Shown here piece after piece: positions 10,083 through 21,508 of a stretch of DNA of 56,716 bases. This stretch comes from Pelagophyceae sp. CCMP2097 (Eukaryota > Sar > Pelagophyceae), in contig MU657211.1 of NCBI GenBank assembly GCA_026770575.1, forward strand, positions 187,141 through 243,856. Direction: 5' to 3'. The position numbers and the translations under genes are program-made. The number at the start of each line of letters is the position of its first letter. The stretch's first letter is position 1. Under the pieces are notes generated by a model. The model was not told the DNA's origin, made no database searches, and was given only the letters and a program-made list of their open reading frames with translations.

Positions 10083-13000
10083 ATGGCGGCATGCCAGGGC
10101 ACGCTCGACGTGGTGGTCCACTTCCACTCGTTTCGGAACGTCGACCTCTTCTCGCGCGGGTGCGCCGCCGCATTCGATGGCCTTTGGCGGGCGTTTTGGG
10201 CGGTCGGAGGAATGCCGCGTGCGTAGGATCTATATGGTCCGCGTCTCTTCCCAGACGAAGATGTCCAAGCACGTCGGTATCCCTTACTCGTACTACTCGA
10301 AACCCTCGACGCAGTCGACGTGAGATACCCCTGGACATCCGCCGCCGCGCGGCCGCGCGTCGCCGGCCGAGCCGCCGCGCGAGAGACGGCGCCGCTGCCG
10401 GCGCCGCCGCCGAGGGACGCGCCGCCCGACGGTAGAGAACGAATATAGCCAGCGCAGCCGCGGACTCCTCCGTCGGCCCGGCCGCCCCTCGAGACGAGAC
10501 ATTTGTTTCCAACCAGCTTGCCGCGTCGCAGGTTCGTCCGGAGCCAAGAGATCCCGGCCGCGCACGCCAGCACGCTGCCCGCGGTGCGCGCGGGGTCCCT
10601 TGCTGCGCGCGGGACTCGTGGGGCTCCCAAGGCTCGCGGGCGGCGTCGAGCCGCGTCGGGGCGCTGACCGTCGCGCCCAGGCGCAAATCGTCAACGAGTC
10701 GAGCGAATTCTCGACGCGAGCCTTTGTCATCAAGTACCGCGACGAACGGTGCGCGGCCCGCGCGGTTCCGTCGGCGCCTTTGCGCCTTGCGGCTGCGCGG
10801 CGCCGGCTCCTCGTTTCAGCGGCGGCATTGCGGCGTCTAGGCTCGAGCTGAACGAGGGCGTGCAGTTCCAGCTCCTCGTCGAGTCTCGGCTGACGGGCGA
10901 GGCGGACGACGCGCAGCGGCGGCTGGTATTCGAAAATGATGAGCCCATCACCATCAAACTCGACTTATTAATGGCCGAGCTGGAGAAGCCGGCGAATGAG
11001 GATCTGACGCCGACGCCCGTCTCCACCGTCGCGGCGGAGAAGCCGGCGGCGACGCCGACGTTTTCGCGGATCGCCACGCAGACTCTCTGCGTCGTGTTGG
11101 ATCCTGCCTCGCAGCAGTTGCACGCCTACTTCCCAGTCACCTTCTCCGCCATGCACTTCTGCCAGCTCGACGTCACCGCAAGCGCCCGCGCAGAAGAGGT
11201 CGAAATGCGGACTTTAGCAAAGGCGACCCGGCAGCAAAGAGGAGAAACGCTCGAGGAAAGACCCATGGCCATCTTGTGCAAAGGACGGAGCGAATGCCGT
11301 CGACCCGTGTGCCGTCGACGACCGGAGTGCCGTCGACGGGATTGCCGTCGAGCGTCTTAACGTAGGTGCACACGGCTTTGATCAACCTCAAGTTCCGCAA
11401 GCGCGCGTACGCGCGCGCCGACGGCGCGCTCAAGCAGCCCGTCGACGCGTCGCAGCCGCAGAGCTTCCACGAGCTCCTCTTCCCGGGGCGCAACGCCAAG
11501 CGACCTGTGCGTCGTCCCGCGACGAGGGTGACGCCCCCCTGCCGCGGCAGCCCGACGCTGTCCTAGGTGCCGCCGGGCGTGGCGCGGGCCATGTCGCACG
11601 CGCACTTGCAGCCGATGCTGCAGTCGCTGGGCGCGACTGCCGCGGCATTGCGAAACCTCTGCGCGGACACGGACGCGTTGTCGGACGCCGCAGCCGGCGA
11701 GGCGGCGCAGGACGCGGACGGCTCCGCGTCGTCGAGCAGCCAGGCGGTGCAGGGCGTGATTGCGCTGCTGCGCAAGCCCATGCTCGACGACGCCGAGGGC
11801 GGCGACGCCGACGGCGCGCGGCGCGAGGGCGCCGACGAGCTGTCGGAGCTGACGCCGGCGCGCGTGGCGGCAGCGATCGAAAAGGACATTAAGCTCGTGG
11901 CGCGGCGGCTGTTTCTGCTCTGGGGGCGCTTCGTGGCTTTGTTACCGCAGGACCAGCAACGGTGCGCGGGCCGCGAGGCGGGCCGCGGCGACGGCCTGTT
12001 CACGCACAACTCCGTCGTGGCGCGCCTCCACAAGACGTGGCTCGCGGCGCAGCGGCGGTGGTGGGCGTCTAGGCAGGTGGGCCACGTGGTACGCGTGCAG
12101 AAGATCCTGCAGCCCGCAGACGACGCCGCTCTGGGCCGCGCGTTCCGCGACGTGCGCGCGCGGCAGGACGCGCACCCGGCGCACCGCGCGCTGCACGTCT
12201 ATGACGAGGCCATGCTCCGAGACCCGAGGCTGCTCCCGGTCTGCGCGTCGCACTCCTTCTTACGACGCGACGAAATCGCCGGCGTCGAGGGCCGCGGCGC
12301 CACGCCCGGTTCGGCGCAAATCGGCGGGATCCCGGATCTGGACCCGGACGATTCATATAGTGGCCCTCATTTGATTGTGATGCAGCACGGGTGGTACGCG
12401 TCCTCGTTCGACATGCGCCTCCTGCGCGCCTACGCTTTACTTTTGTTCCCGCGCGCTATCGTCCTCTCGCCGCAGTCCAACGAGGACAATTCGGGCGGGT
12501 CGATGGGGCCCATGGGCGCGCGCCTGGCGCACGAGGTGCACACGTTTATCAAACACCGCTGCGACGAGCTCTGCGACCCGGACCCGCGCGTCGGCCGCAT
12601 CTCCTTCATCGGCCACTCGGCGGGGAGCATGATCGTGCGCACGGCGCTGTCGGCGCCGGCGTTTCGGCCCTATCTGGGAAAACTGCACGCCTTCATCTCG
12701 CTCTCCTCGAGCCACTGCGGCAACATGTTCGTGCCGTCGTCGTTGATCGCCGGCGGCATGTGGGCGCTGCAGCACATCCACCAGTCTACCTTTATGGACG
12801 AGCTCCAGCTCATCGATGCCAAGGACATGCGGGAGTCGTTCATGTACAAGCTTTCGCAGGAAAAGTGCTTCGAGTACTTCCGATACGTCGTCCTCGTCGG
12901 GTCGCACCAGGACAACTACGTGCCCATGCACACTGCGCAGGCCACCATCCCGCGGCCGGCGGAGGACGACAAGCGCGTCGACGGCAGCGCGTACATGGAA

Positions 13001-13204
13001 ATGGCCACAAATCTCATGGCCCCAATCTCACAAAAGACGGCCCAGTCCGCCAAGCAGACGACCGTCATCCGCCTCACCATGGACTACAAGTTCTCCCAGA
13101 CGAATTTGGACACAGTGATTGGCCGCGCCGCACACCTGGCCTACATCGACTCTTCGACGGCAGTCCTCCTCATCCTCTTCTCGCTCTACAACCTGCTCAA
13201 GTAG
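10083..13204 (+). CDS. FAM135-family lipase-like protein (DUF3657 + DUF676 alpha/beta hydrolase)
   Basis: Seven exons: 10083-10159, 10227-10319, 10453-10531, 10681-10748, 10841-11171, 11366-11506 and 11567-13204, joined to 808 residues. The N-terminus (TLDVVVHFHSFRNVDLFSRG, then IYMVRVSSQTK) matches the start of the FAM135 DUF3657 region. A central stretch (FVIKYRDERLELNEGVQFQL) continues it. Exon 7 carries the lipase domain: HLIVMQHGW (oxyanion strand), nucleophile Ser in GHSAGS, Asp in SHQDNYVP and His in GRAAHLAYIDS, so the Ser-Asp-His triad is complete. Animal FAM135 proteins have the same N- and C-terminal modules; their substrate is poorly known. Donors are GTGCG-, GTGAG-, GTTCG- and GTCAC-type. 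Intron 5 (11172-11365) carries a small repeat array. Confidence 0.88.
11291..11353 (+). repeat. short tandem repeat inside a FAM135 intron
   Basis: Four imperfect copies of a 14-17 nt unit built on tgccgtcgac lie within the 194-nt intron 5. Confidence 0.6.
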
Positions 13205-13595
13205 CCGCGCGCCGCGCCGCCAGAGAAGGCGCGCGCGCGCCTCAGCGCGCCATTTTCGACATTTTGCCATTTTCGAATTGCGTAAGAAAGCTGCGCAGTA
13301 CCACACCAGGCCGCGATGCCGCGAGGGATGCGGCGATCAGAGGTCCGCAACGTTTGCTCCTGGCCCCCGCGGGATGCGCTGCTGCCTTTGCCAGACGAAA
13401 AGAGTCCGTCGCCGTGCGGTCCGCCGCTGCGCCAAAGGAGCCCTCGCATGGTCAATCATTCACACTTGCCTTAACGTCCGACCGTGAACGTCCGACCGCG
13501 GCGGCGCGAGGCGGCATCGGCCGCGTGCGTCGGCTGCGCGCGACTTGTTCGCGCGCGGGCGGCGCGGGCGGCGGGCCGTCGGCTCGGGCGCCGCC
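13205..13595. other. convergent 3' spacer
   Basis: Lies between the stop of the FAM135-like gene (+) and the stop of the PH-domain gene (-). It should hold both 3' UTRs. No gene or structured element was recognised. Confidence 0.5.
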
Positions 13596-14716
13596 TCAGT
13601 GCCTGCGCCGGCCCTTTCTCTTGTTAATCAGGAGCGCGAAGCCGTCAGCGCAGAGCTCGCGCGTCTCCGGGTCCGCGAGTTCTAAATCGACGGACCGCTG
13701 AGCGGTAATGAGCGAAATGGACCGCACTTCGTTGTTTTGCACCGCGCGTGCCCCGCCAAAGTGGCCGCCGCGCCGCACTTCGATGACGTCGGCCACGGCG
13801 ATGCCCGCGAGCGCCGCGCCGGACCGCATGTTCGCGGGCGCCGACCGCCGGCTCGCAGACGCCGTGGAGGATATCGACCGCCGCAGCTGCGACTTTGCAG
13901 AGTCCCACAGAATCTGCGACTCGTCATCGGACAGCCAGACCTGAAGCGGCGGCGTGAGAGGGTCCGCGACTGCCTCGACGATGAGCGTCTTCCCCCGGTC
14001 CCCATCGAGCCTCTGTACGACTCGGCATCGTCCTCGCGGCGCCGGTCCGCGTTTGCCGACGGGCATGGCCGACGCGGGCCCTTTACGAGGCGGTCGTGCG
14101 GCCGGCCGCCGTGCCTGCCATGCTTTTTAACAAAAAAGCCCTTCTTCAGCATGATCAAAAACTCGTCGAGGAACATGTTCTCGCACGCCTCGAGCTTGAG
14201 GTCCTCTGTGATCTTCTCCGGCGCCCTAGATTTGGCGGTGAACGCGGCGGCAGGAAACGATTATGTGCACCGCAGCAGGAAACGATGAAAAACGCACTTG
14301 ACAAAGTCTTCGGTGCGCGTCCGCGAGAGCCGCTCGACGGACACGTCGTACGGGTCCGTCGCCTGGTTGGAGGCGTTTGGGGCGGACAAGCGAGGGGCAC
14401 GCCGCGGCGCGGGGCAGAGCGCCTCTTAGACGACGTTGGCGGCGCTCCGGCGGCGTCGACTCACGTTTTCGTCGTCGGAATCGAGGTCGTCGTCCGCGCT
14501 CCGGTTCATCACGTCGGTCAGCACCTACCGCGGCGCCGTCGGGCGGCGTTTGCGGCCTTTGGAGTCCACCCGACGCACGGAGAAGATGGTGCCTTGACCG
14601 CTCGAGCTCAGGCGGCTCTTCGGCGGCTGCGTGGGCGCGTCGTCGTCGTCGTCGTCGGGCTCGTCGCCGGAGGCGCAGGCCATGATGGAGACGAGGGCCG
14701 ACGACGCGGAACCCAT
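13596..14716 (-). CDS. PH-domain protein with PLC-type pleckstrin fold
   Basis: Five exons: 14716-14579, 14524-14465, 14362-14298, 14225-14087 and 13940-13596, giving 248 residues. Introns are GTGCGT...TAG (54 nt), GTGAGT...CAG, GTGCGT...TAG and GTAAAG...CAG. After a Ser-rich, Asp-run leader (residues 1-46) comes LKKGFFVKKHGRHGG, then VWLSDDESQILWD, then IAVADVIEVRRG and SISLITAQRSVDLELAD. This is the strand order and wording of PH domains of the phospholipase C class (lipid-binding basic strand 1-2, RSLDLE-like strand 7). No catalytic domain follows. The N-terminus MGSASS is a possible N-myristoylation site, so membrane recruitment through lipid plus phosphoinositide is inferred. Confidence 0.78.
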
Positions 14717-15192
14717 CCTGGCGAAGCGCCGAGCGACGCGCCAGAGGATGCGAGAGCGACCGCGCCAGAGGAGGATGCGAGCACCGCCGGAGGACCGGAG
14801 CGGCGGGAGGAGCGCGGGCCTCTACGACGCGGACATGCACGGGTGCGACGATTTGGCAAACCGTGCACGCGTGATCCTCAATAGCGTCACCGCGGTGGGA
14901 TTCAAATCCAGCATGGTTCAAAGGAACCAAACCGTTTTCCAATCTTGTGGCCGCCCGGCTTTATCATTGTCTGCCGCCGAGCTCTCGTTGAACGATCCTT
15001 CGACGCTGGCCACCTCGGGGACCGGCGCTCTGGGGCTGTAGCGACCCACGGCAAAACTGTTTTTTTTTGCAGTTTAGGACCGTGAACGGACGGAAAAGTC
15101 GTTGTTCAGCAAAGGAACAGGGGCGCGGACGGTTGCGGCGCGCGGAGGTCCCTGCCCTTTCTCGTGAGGGCGTCCGCCGCGGTCGTCGCAGC
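14717..15192. other. divergent upstream region of PH-protein and CAP-G genes
   Basis: 476 nt between two start codons pointing away from each other. It includes a T-run at about 15059-15067. No conserved core-promoter motif was recognised. Confidence 0.5.
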
Positions 15193-18100
15193 ATGGCGCC
15201 GCTCGACGTCTTACCCGCCAACGAGCTCGTGGGCCTGCTGCGCGACTCTGCGCGGTCCAAGTCGACGCACGCGCGCGGCCAGCGCAAGGCGCAGGAGCTC
15301 CTCGCCGCGGGCCCGCTCTTCGAGCGCGAGACGGACGGCGGGTTCTTCGAGCACTTGCGCCGCGTGCTCGTGGTGAAGAAGCGCGACGGCGGCGTCGACC
15401 GCGTCATCGCGTTCATCGCGCAGCTCGCAGCAAACTCCCTCGCTAAGTCAAAGGAGGACGCCGCCGCGAGCGAGGAAGAGCCGACGACCGAAGTGAGTCC
15501 GCCCGCGCCGGCCGCCGGGACGCGCGGCCCCGTCGAAGAAAGGCATTCGCCGGGTGTCCAGAGAAACGCCCGTGTGTCTCGAGCCAGCCCCCGACTTTTA
15601 GCGCGCTAGGCGCCGCAGAGGGTCTTCGTCTCCAAGTTGCTCTGCGAGTGCGTCTCGCCTCTTCGTCCCTCGCCTTTGCCCCGCGGCGAGCCTCGCGCGG
15701 CAGGCTCTCGGCGGCGACGGGCGCCGCCGACGGCGTCGTGCGCCAGCGCGCGTGCGAGCTCGTGGCGCGGTGCCTCGACGCAATCCTCCTCGCCGACGAC
15801 GAGGCCGAGTTCGAGGAGGAGGACTGGGCGACGCTCGTGCGTCTGAAAAAACACCAAAGCGGGGCGCGGGCGGGAGCGCGAGTCGCAGGTCCACGCGCTC
15901 GTGCCGCGCCTCCAGGACAAGGTGGCGGCGGTGCGCGCGCACGCGTGCTCGGCGCTCGCGCGGCTGCAGGAGAACGACACTGCGAGCTCGGCGTCGGTGC
16001 GTGCCGCGCCTCGGCCGCGCGGGGTGTAATCTGCGGCGTAGGCGGCGCTCCTCGAGGCGATGCAGTTCGACCGGTGCGCCGAGGTGCGGCGCGCGGCGGT
16101 TTATGCCATCGAGCCTTCTCGGCGGACGTTGGTGCCGCTGTACACGAGGACGCGCGACGTCGACGCGGGCGTGCGCGCGGCCGCGTTCGACGTGCTGCGG
16201 AAGAAGGTACCCTTCACCTGCAAGCTAGTGACCCGCGCGCGTACCGTGGCCCTGATGCGGCGCGGCCTGGCGGACCGCGAGCCGCGCGCGCGCGTCGCCG
16301 CGCTGGCGCTTTTACTGCGGTGGTTTGCCGCCTCGTCCATAAAATCGTCGCCCGCCAAGCTCGTCGTCGCCCTCGAGGGCGCCGGCGCCGAGCAGGCGTG
16401 CCTCCTCGCCCTCCGTGCCCTCCACGCCGCGGCGGTGGCGCTGCAGGGCGACACGCGCAACCGCGACTTTGAAGCGCACGCGGCCAAGGCAAAGGCGCGC
16501 GGATGGCGCGCGCGGAAAATAAGCGACGACGGCCTCGACTTTGACGCCGACGTCCTCTTCTTTGACGCGGAGGAAGACGAAGACGGCGCCAAGAAGGGCG
16601 CGTTCACGTCGGCGGAAGCGCTGCGAATCTTAGAGGCCGCGTTGGCCCAGGCGGACACCGACGAGCTGGCCAAGGACCGCGCGTCCATGGGCCCCGGCGG
16701 CCTGACGAGCCCGAAGAAGCGCGGCGGCGGGGCAAAGCTCGACAGCCGGGCGGCTCTTCTTGCGGCCATGCTCCCGGGCGCCGAGCCGGAAGCGTTCTTT
16801 GCCGTGGAGCCGGACGCGGCGCAGCTCTCGGCGGCGCAGGCCATTTCGCTGCGGTCCAGGCTCGATTGCGAGCTGCGGCCGACGGCGCCGGCGTTGACGG
16901 CGGGGGCGCTGCAGGACGCGCTGGCGGCGTACTCGACCGCGCCAAAACTCGCCGCTCTGCTGGAGACGGCGAGCGCGATGCAGGTCGAGGTTTCGGCGGA
17001 CTGCGAAGACGAGGAAACTTTAGCGTTGGCGGAGGACCGCGAATTCGTGGCCGGCCAGCTGCTGCGCCTGGCCAGGGTGGTGATGGACGCGCACGTGATG
17101 GACATCTCTTCCGCTCGCCAAATCGCAGAGACGATTGCAGTTCACTTTGCGGCGCACGCGTCGCCGACGGCCTTGCGCGCCTCGCTCGCCGGTGTCGTGG
17201 CCGACGCGCTGTTTGCCGCGAATGATGACGTCGCCGCGCACATGCAGACGCTCGCAGACGCCAAAGCAGTCTGCGAGCGCCGCGCGCTGGCCCTCGCGGC
17301 CCAGCTCCTCGGCAACGCTTTGGACGCCTCGAGCGACGCGGCCAGACTCGAGGTCTTCGCGCGCGCCGTCGAGGACGATTTCTTCTTGCCCGCGTTGATC
17401 TCGCCCGACGGAGAGGCGCGCGCCGCCGCCGTCGTGGGGCTGGGCAGGCGGTGCCACACGTCGGTGGCGGACGCGGCGCGCCTGGCGCCCGTGCTGCGCC
17501 GCGTCGCGCAGAAGGACACGCAGGAAAAGGTGCGCGGGCGCGCGGTGCAGGCCTTTTGCGACGTGGCCCAGCTGCAAGGCGCGGCCACGTGCGAGGGCGT
17601 CGCGGAGACGCTCGTGGCCCTCATCCGCGACGAGTCGCGCGCCCTCGGCGCCGTGGCCGCAGAGGGCGCCGCGAGGCTGCTGCTCTCGGGCCGCGCGGCG
17701 CCCGACGACGAGGCCCCGCTTCTGGCAGAGCTCCTCGTCTTCTACTTTTCCGACGCGCAGCAGGAAGACGAAGAAGAGGACGACGACGACGAAGAGGACG
17801 ACGGCGAGGACCTCGCGCTCGGGAGCCGCGTCCGACTGCAGCAGGTGCTCGCAGTCTTCTTTGCAGGCTACTTCTCATCGCAAGCAAACGACGCCGTCGT
17901 CGGCGCCGTGGCGCGCTCCTTGTTGGCCGCGCCCGCGGGCGGCGACGCCGGCGACGCCGCGGAGCGCGCGGGGCGGGCGCTGCGCTACGTTGTGGAATTG
18001 GCCGCGTCTGCCGGCGTGAAAGCGTCCTCGTTGACGTTTGTCGTCGAGTACGAAATGTGCTTTTCCGTCCTCGAGCACGCCGCCGCCGGCGGCGACCACT

Positions 18101-18663
18101 TGGCGGCGGCGGCCGCGTTGTGCAAGGCGCTCTCCACGCTCGGCCTGCCCGTGGACGCGCCGCCCGCGCACGCCGCGACGCTCTCCGCCGTCGCCCGGCG
18201 CGCCGCCGCCGCCGTCGACGCGTCTAGACTGCCCGCCGCAGCCGCGCGGCACATGCGCGCGTTTGCGGCCAAGGTCCACTCGCCCGCCGACGCCGACTCT
18301 GCGTTGGACCCGCGCGGCATCCTCGCCGGCGACGACGACGACGACGCCGATGACGCGCGGCCGGCGCGCAAGAACGAGGCGCCGAGCCGCGGCGCGCGCA
18401 GTGCGCGCAAGGCCGTGTCTTACTGCGAGAAAGACGAGGACGACGTGCCGACGCGGCCGCGCGCCGCCGCGGCCGACGAGGCGGCGTGCGGCATCTGCGG
18501 CCGCGTCGACGACTCTGCGACGGTCTTGCTCTGCGATGGCTGCGACGGCGAGTTCCACATGGCCTGCCTCGATCCGCCACTTTCCGCAATCCCCGAAGGC
18601 GACTGGTTCTGCCCCGAATGCGCGGCGGCCGCGGCAGACGTACAAGACCAGCAAGACGAGTGA
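15193..18663 (+). CDS. condensin complex subunit 3 (CAP-G) with C-terminal PHD finger
   Basis: Five exons: 15193-15492, 15610-15647, 15704-15836, 15889-15996 and 16042-18663, giving 1066 residues. The first four give short HEAT-type helices typical of CAP-G (ADGVVRQRACELVARCL, VHALVPRLQDKVAAVRAHAC). The large exon continues with AAVYAIEPSRRTLVPLYTRT, RDVDAGVRAAAFDVLRKK and a RRGLADREPRARVAALALLL repeat, the CAP-G signature region. The rest is HEAT-like with an acidic run. CAP-G is the HEAT subunit of condensin I/II that binds DNA with the kleisin and compacts mitotic chromosomes. Unusually, residues about 1007-1060 form a canonical C4HC3 PHD finger (CGIC, CDGC, HMAC, WFCPEC) in the same exon. 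Human and yeast CAP-G proteins end without one. The fusion is read directly; histone-tail reading is inferred. Confidence 0.85.
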
Positions 18664-19000
18664 ACCCCCCGCACGCCGCCGCACGGCGCACCCGCCATCC
18701 GCCGAGCAAAGGCGCCCGGCCCTTGAATAACGTGCCGCATTCCCCTGACCCGCCACTCCCGGGGCATGACCGACGTCGCAAACGGGCCTACTCTTGGCCG
18801 CACTGGGGCCACATGGATGCGACTTCACATTCAACCAACTCGGCTGCTTCGAGGCGCCAGCGCCAGCCAGCGCCGCCGGGCCGCCGCAGGATCCGTTCAC
18901 GCAGAGTCACGATTTCGATGATTTAGTAAGGTTCGAAGGTGGGGTCGGAGCCCGGAAGTCTCTTGAGACGAGGCCCACATAGGCAGAAGGCATCGACTGC
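18664..19000. other. spacer between CAP-G and the RAP protein
   Basis: Same-strand spacer holding the 3' UTR of CAP-G and the upstream region of the next gene. Short open frames are present but no gene is supported. Confidence 0.5.
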
Positions 19001-21508
19001 ATGCGCAAGTTCCGGCCCCGCACGTCGCTGGCGGGCCTCCGACCGCCGATCCGCCACTTCGCCGCCCATGGTCCGGCCGAAGCGCAGCTCTTCGTGCGCA
19101 ACCTGCCGAGCGGCGCCGAGGCGGACGACGTGCGCGGCGCCTTCGAAGCCGTATGCACCGTGCTGGGCGTCCGAGTTCCTTTGGACAACGCGACGGGCCA
19201 GTCGCGAGGCTTCGCCTTTGTGACCATCGAGGCGGCGGAGTGCGACGTCGTGCGCCGCGAGATGGACGGTGCGCTCTTGGGCGGCCGCAAGATTGCGGCG
19301 CAACTCGCAACAGCTTCCAGCAAGGCGCCGGCTCACTCATCGAGCCGGTCGCAGCGTTCCGGCGGCAAGGCAGCGGCGATCGCGCTGAACAAGCAGCTCA
19401 TCTCCAGCGAGACCGCCGCCGACGTCCTGTCGCTCTTCGAGAACAAGGGCGGCGATTTCAACTACGTCAACTTTGCGACGGCGCTCCATCGCCTCGGAGT
19501 CCTCAGCCGCTCGTTCCACACGTCATCTCGGCCGCTCCTGCACAAGTTGGTGGAACGCGCTGTTTCGAGCATTAGAAACGAGTCGAACCAGTGGGAATCA
19601 CGCGAACTTGCGAGTGCGAGCTGGGGTATTGCCAAGATTGGCAACGTCGAAGCGCCGGCGCTGTTTGAGGCGGTCGCCGGAGAGGCAACAAAGAAGATCG
19701 CGGCGTTCAATTCACTATCACTCGCGAACATCGTGTGGGCCTATGCGACGGCGGAAGTGGAGGCGCCGGCGCTGTTCAAGGCGGTCGCCGCAGAGGCATC
19801 AAAGAAGATCGCGACGTTCAACTCGCAAAATCTCGCGAACACCGTGTGGGCTTATGCGACGGCGAGAGTCGAGGCGCCGGCGCTGTTTGAGGCGGTCGCC
19901 GCAGAGGCACCAAAGAAGATCGCGACGTTTAATTCCCAAGAGCTCGCGAACACCGCGTGGGCTTATGCGGCGGCAGGAGTCGAGGCGCCGGCGCTGTTCG
20001 AGGCCGTCGCCCGAGAAGCACCGAAGAAGATTGCCACGTTCAATTCGCAAAACCTCGCAAACACTGTGTGGGCCTTCTCGACGGCGGGCGTCGCGGCGCC
20101 GGCGCTGTTCAAGGCGGTCGCCACAGAAGCGCCGTCGAAGATCGCAACGTTCCTCCCGCAGAACCTCGCAAACACCGTGTGGGCTTATGCGACGGCGGGA
20201 GTCGAGGCGCCGGCGCTCTTCGAGGCGGTCGCCGCAGAGGCACCAAAGAATATCGCGACGTTCCACTCGCAAGCGCTCGCAAACACCGCGTGGGCTTATG
20301 CGACGGCGGGCGTCGCGGCGCCAAGGCTGTTCAATGCAGTCGCCGCAGAAGCATCGAAGAAGATCGCGACGTTCACCGCGCAAGCGCTCGCAAACACCGT
20401 GTGGGCATATGCGACGGCAGGAGTCGAGGCGCCGACGCTGTTCGAGGCGATCGCTGGGGAATCATCAAAGAAGATCGCGGCGTTCAATTCACAATCGCTC
20501 GCGAACACCGTGTGGGCATATGCGACGGCAGGAGTCGCGGCGCCGGCGCTGTTCGAGGTGATTGCCGCTGAAGCATCAAAGAAGATAGCGACTTTCGATT
20601 CGCAAGCGCTCGCAAACACTGTGTGGGCTTATGCGACGGCGGGAGTCGAGGCGCCGGCGCTGTTCGAGGCGGTCGCCGCAGAGGCACCAAAGAAGATCGC
20701 GTCCTTCAACACGCAAAACCTCCCAAACACCGTTTGGGCTTATGCGACGGCGGGTGTCGTGGCGCCGGCGCTGTTCGAGGCGTTTGCGTTGAGAATCAAA
20801 GCGAAGATCAGCGAGTTCAGTCCCGGCGCGCTGTCTCAGTTGCATCAAGTCTACGTTCATCTGCGACTAGAGGCGCCGCAGCACGCATTGACTTTAATGC
20901 TGAGTCGGCACGAGGCAGACATTCGTGCAGCTTATGGTCGTCAAGAGCCGAGTCCATCTCGAACGCAGCATGATGTGTCGGCGGCGCTCTCCAGCATCGG
21001 ATGGGCGCATGAGTTCGAGCACGTCACTGCCGAAGGGATCAGCCTCGATATGGCGCAGCCGGAGTCAAAGGTTGCGGTGGAGTTCGACGGCCCGAAGCAT
21101 TATCTCGTGGGCTCGTCGGATGGCGTTTCGACTCGCGTGCTCGACGGCACGTCCAACTTCAAGGAGAGGCTTCTCCGCCGTCTGGGCTGGAAGCTGGTCC
21201 GCGTGCCTTACTTTGAATGGGACGTGCTGCAGTCGGGTGCCGAACGAGAAGCTTACCTGCGCGACGGAATGGCCGCCGCGTTGAGTCCGAACCGAGACGC
21301 CGCTGTCCAGTCGGCGGACGGAGGCGATGCGCCGGCGACGAAGGGCGAGGCTGCGAGCCGCGAGTGCGGCGAAGCAGCGTACTCGCGGATGACGGTCAAG
21401 GATCTCAAGGGGCTCTTGAAAGAGCGTGGCCTCAAGCAGGCGGGCCTCAAGAGGGAGCTCGTCCAGCGGTTCGAGGAGGACGACGAGAGGCGGAGGAACG
21501 CTGTCTGA
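19001..21508 (+). CDS. RRM, 37-residue helical repeat, RAP and SAP organelle RNA-binding protein
   Basis: Single exon, 835 residues. The N-terminus MRKFRPRTSLAGLRPPIRHF is Arg-rich without acids, like a mitochondrial or plastid leader. An RRM follows (residues about 28-105: LFVRNL as RNP2, RGFAFVTI as RNP1). From nucleotide 19658 there are ten nearly identical 37-residue units of the pattern ALFEAVAAEAxKKIATFNSQ, then LANTVWAYATAGVEAP, and an eleventh degenerate unit. Next is a RAP domain (about 670-745; VAVEFDGPKHYL and LGWKLVRVPYFEW) and a SAP motif (about 793-827; TVKDLKGLLKERGLKQ). Repeat plus RAP proteins (octotrico- and heptatricopeptide classes) bind and process organellar RNA; the 37-residue length fits the heptatricopeptide type. 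Adding RRM and SAP ends to one chain is uncommon. Confidence 0.88.
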   Translation: MRKFRPRTSLAGLRPPIRHFAAHGPAEAQLFVRNLPSGAEADDVRGAFEAVCTVLGVRVPLDNATGQSRGFAFVTIEAAECDVVRREMDGALLGGRKIAAQLATASSKAPAHSSSRSQRSGGKAAAIALNKQLISSETAADVLSLFENKGGDFNYVNFATALHRLGVLSRSFHTSSRPLLHKLVERAVSSIRNESNQWESRELASASWGIAKIGNVEAPALFEAVAGEATKKIAAFNSLSLANIVWAYATAEVEAPALFKAVAAEASKKIATFNSQNLANTVWAYATARVEAPALFEAVAAEAPKKIATFNSQELANTAWAYAAAGVEAPALFEAVAREAPKKIATFNSQNLANTVWAFSTAGVAAPALFKAVATEAPSKIATFLPQNLANTVWAYATAGVEAPALFEAVAAEAPKNIATFHSQALANTAWAYATAGVAAPRLFNAVAAEASKKIATFTAQALANTVWAYATAGVEAPTLFEAIAGESSKKIAAFNSQSLANTVWAYATAGVAAPALFEVIAAEASKKIATFDSQALANTVWAYATAGVEAPALFEAVAAEAPKKIASFNTQNLPNTVWAYATAGVVAPALFEAFALRIKAKISEFSPGALSQLHQVYVHLRLEAPQHALTLMLSRHEADIRAAYGRQEPSPSRTQHDVSAALSSIGWAHEFEHVTAEGISLDMAQPESKVAVEFDGPKHYLVGSSDGVSTRVLDGTSNFKERLLRRLGWKLVRVPYFEWDVLQSGAEREAYLRDGMAAALSPNRDAAVQSADGGDAPATKGEAASRECGEAAYSRMTVKDLKGLLKERGLKQAGLKRELVQRFEEDDERRRNAV
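19658..20878 (+). repeat. in-frame 111-bp tandem repeat array, about 11 units
   Basis: Ten well-conserved 111-nt units plus one diverged unit encode the 37-residue helical repeats. Positions 12-16 and 19-21 of each unit vary most (for example NSQNL, NSQEL, LPQNL, HSQAL, TAQAL, DSQAL), the kind of pattern expected for base-contacting residues. Confidence 0.9.

Noticed and set aside
12391..13701. 436-residue plus-strand ORF overlapping the FAM135 lipase exon
   Set aside because: Shifted frame of the lipase exon, His/Arg-rich, no domain. The true frame has the catalytic triad.
14880..14925. Possible tRNA T-arm (ggattcaaatcc) upstream of CAP-G
   Set aside because: No matching acceptor or D-arm pairs nearby; a chance short palindrome.
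16101..17105. 334-residue minus-strand ORF
   Set aside because: Antisense to CAP-G HEAT repeats; Ser/Ala-rich shadow.
19658..20878. CRISPR-like regular repeat
   Set aside because: The 111-bp period is in frame and encodes helical repeats with no spacers; it is a coding tandem array in a eukaryote.
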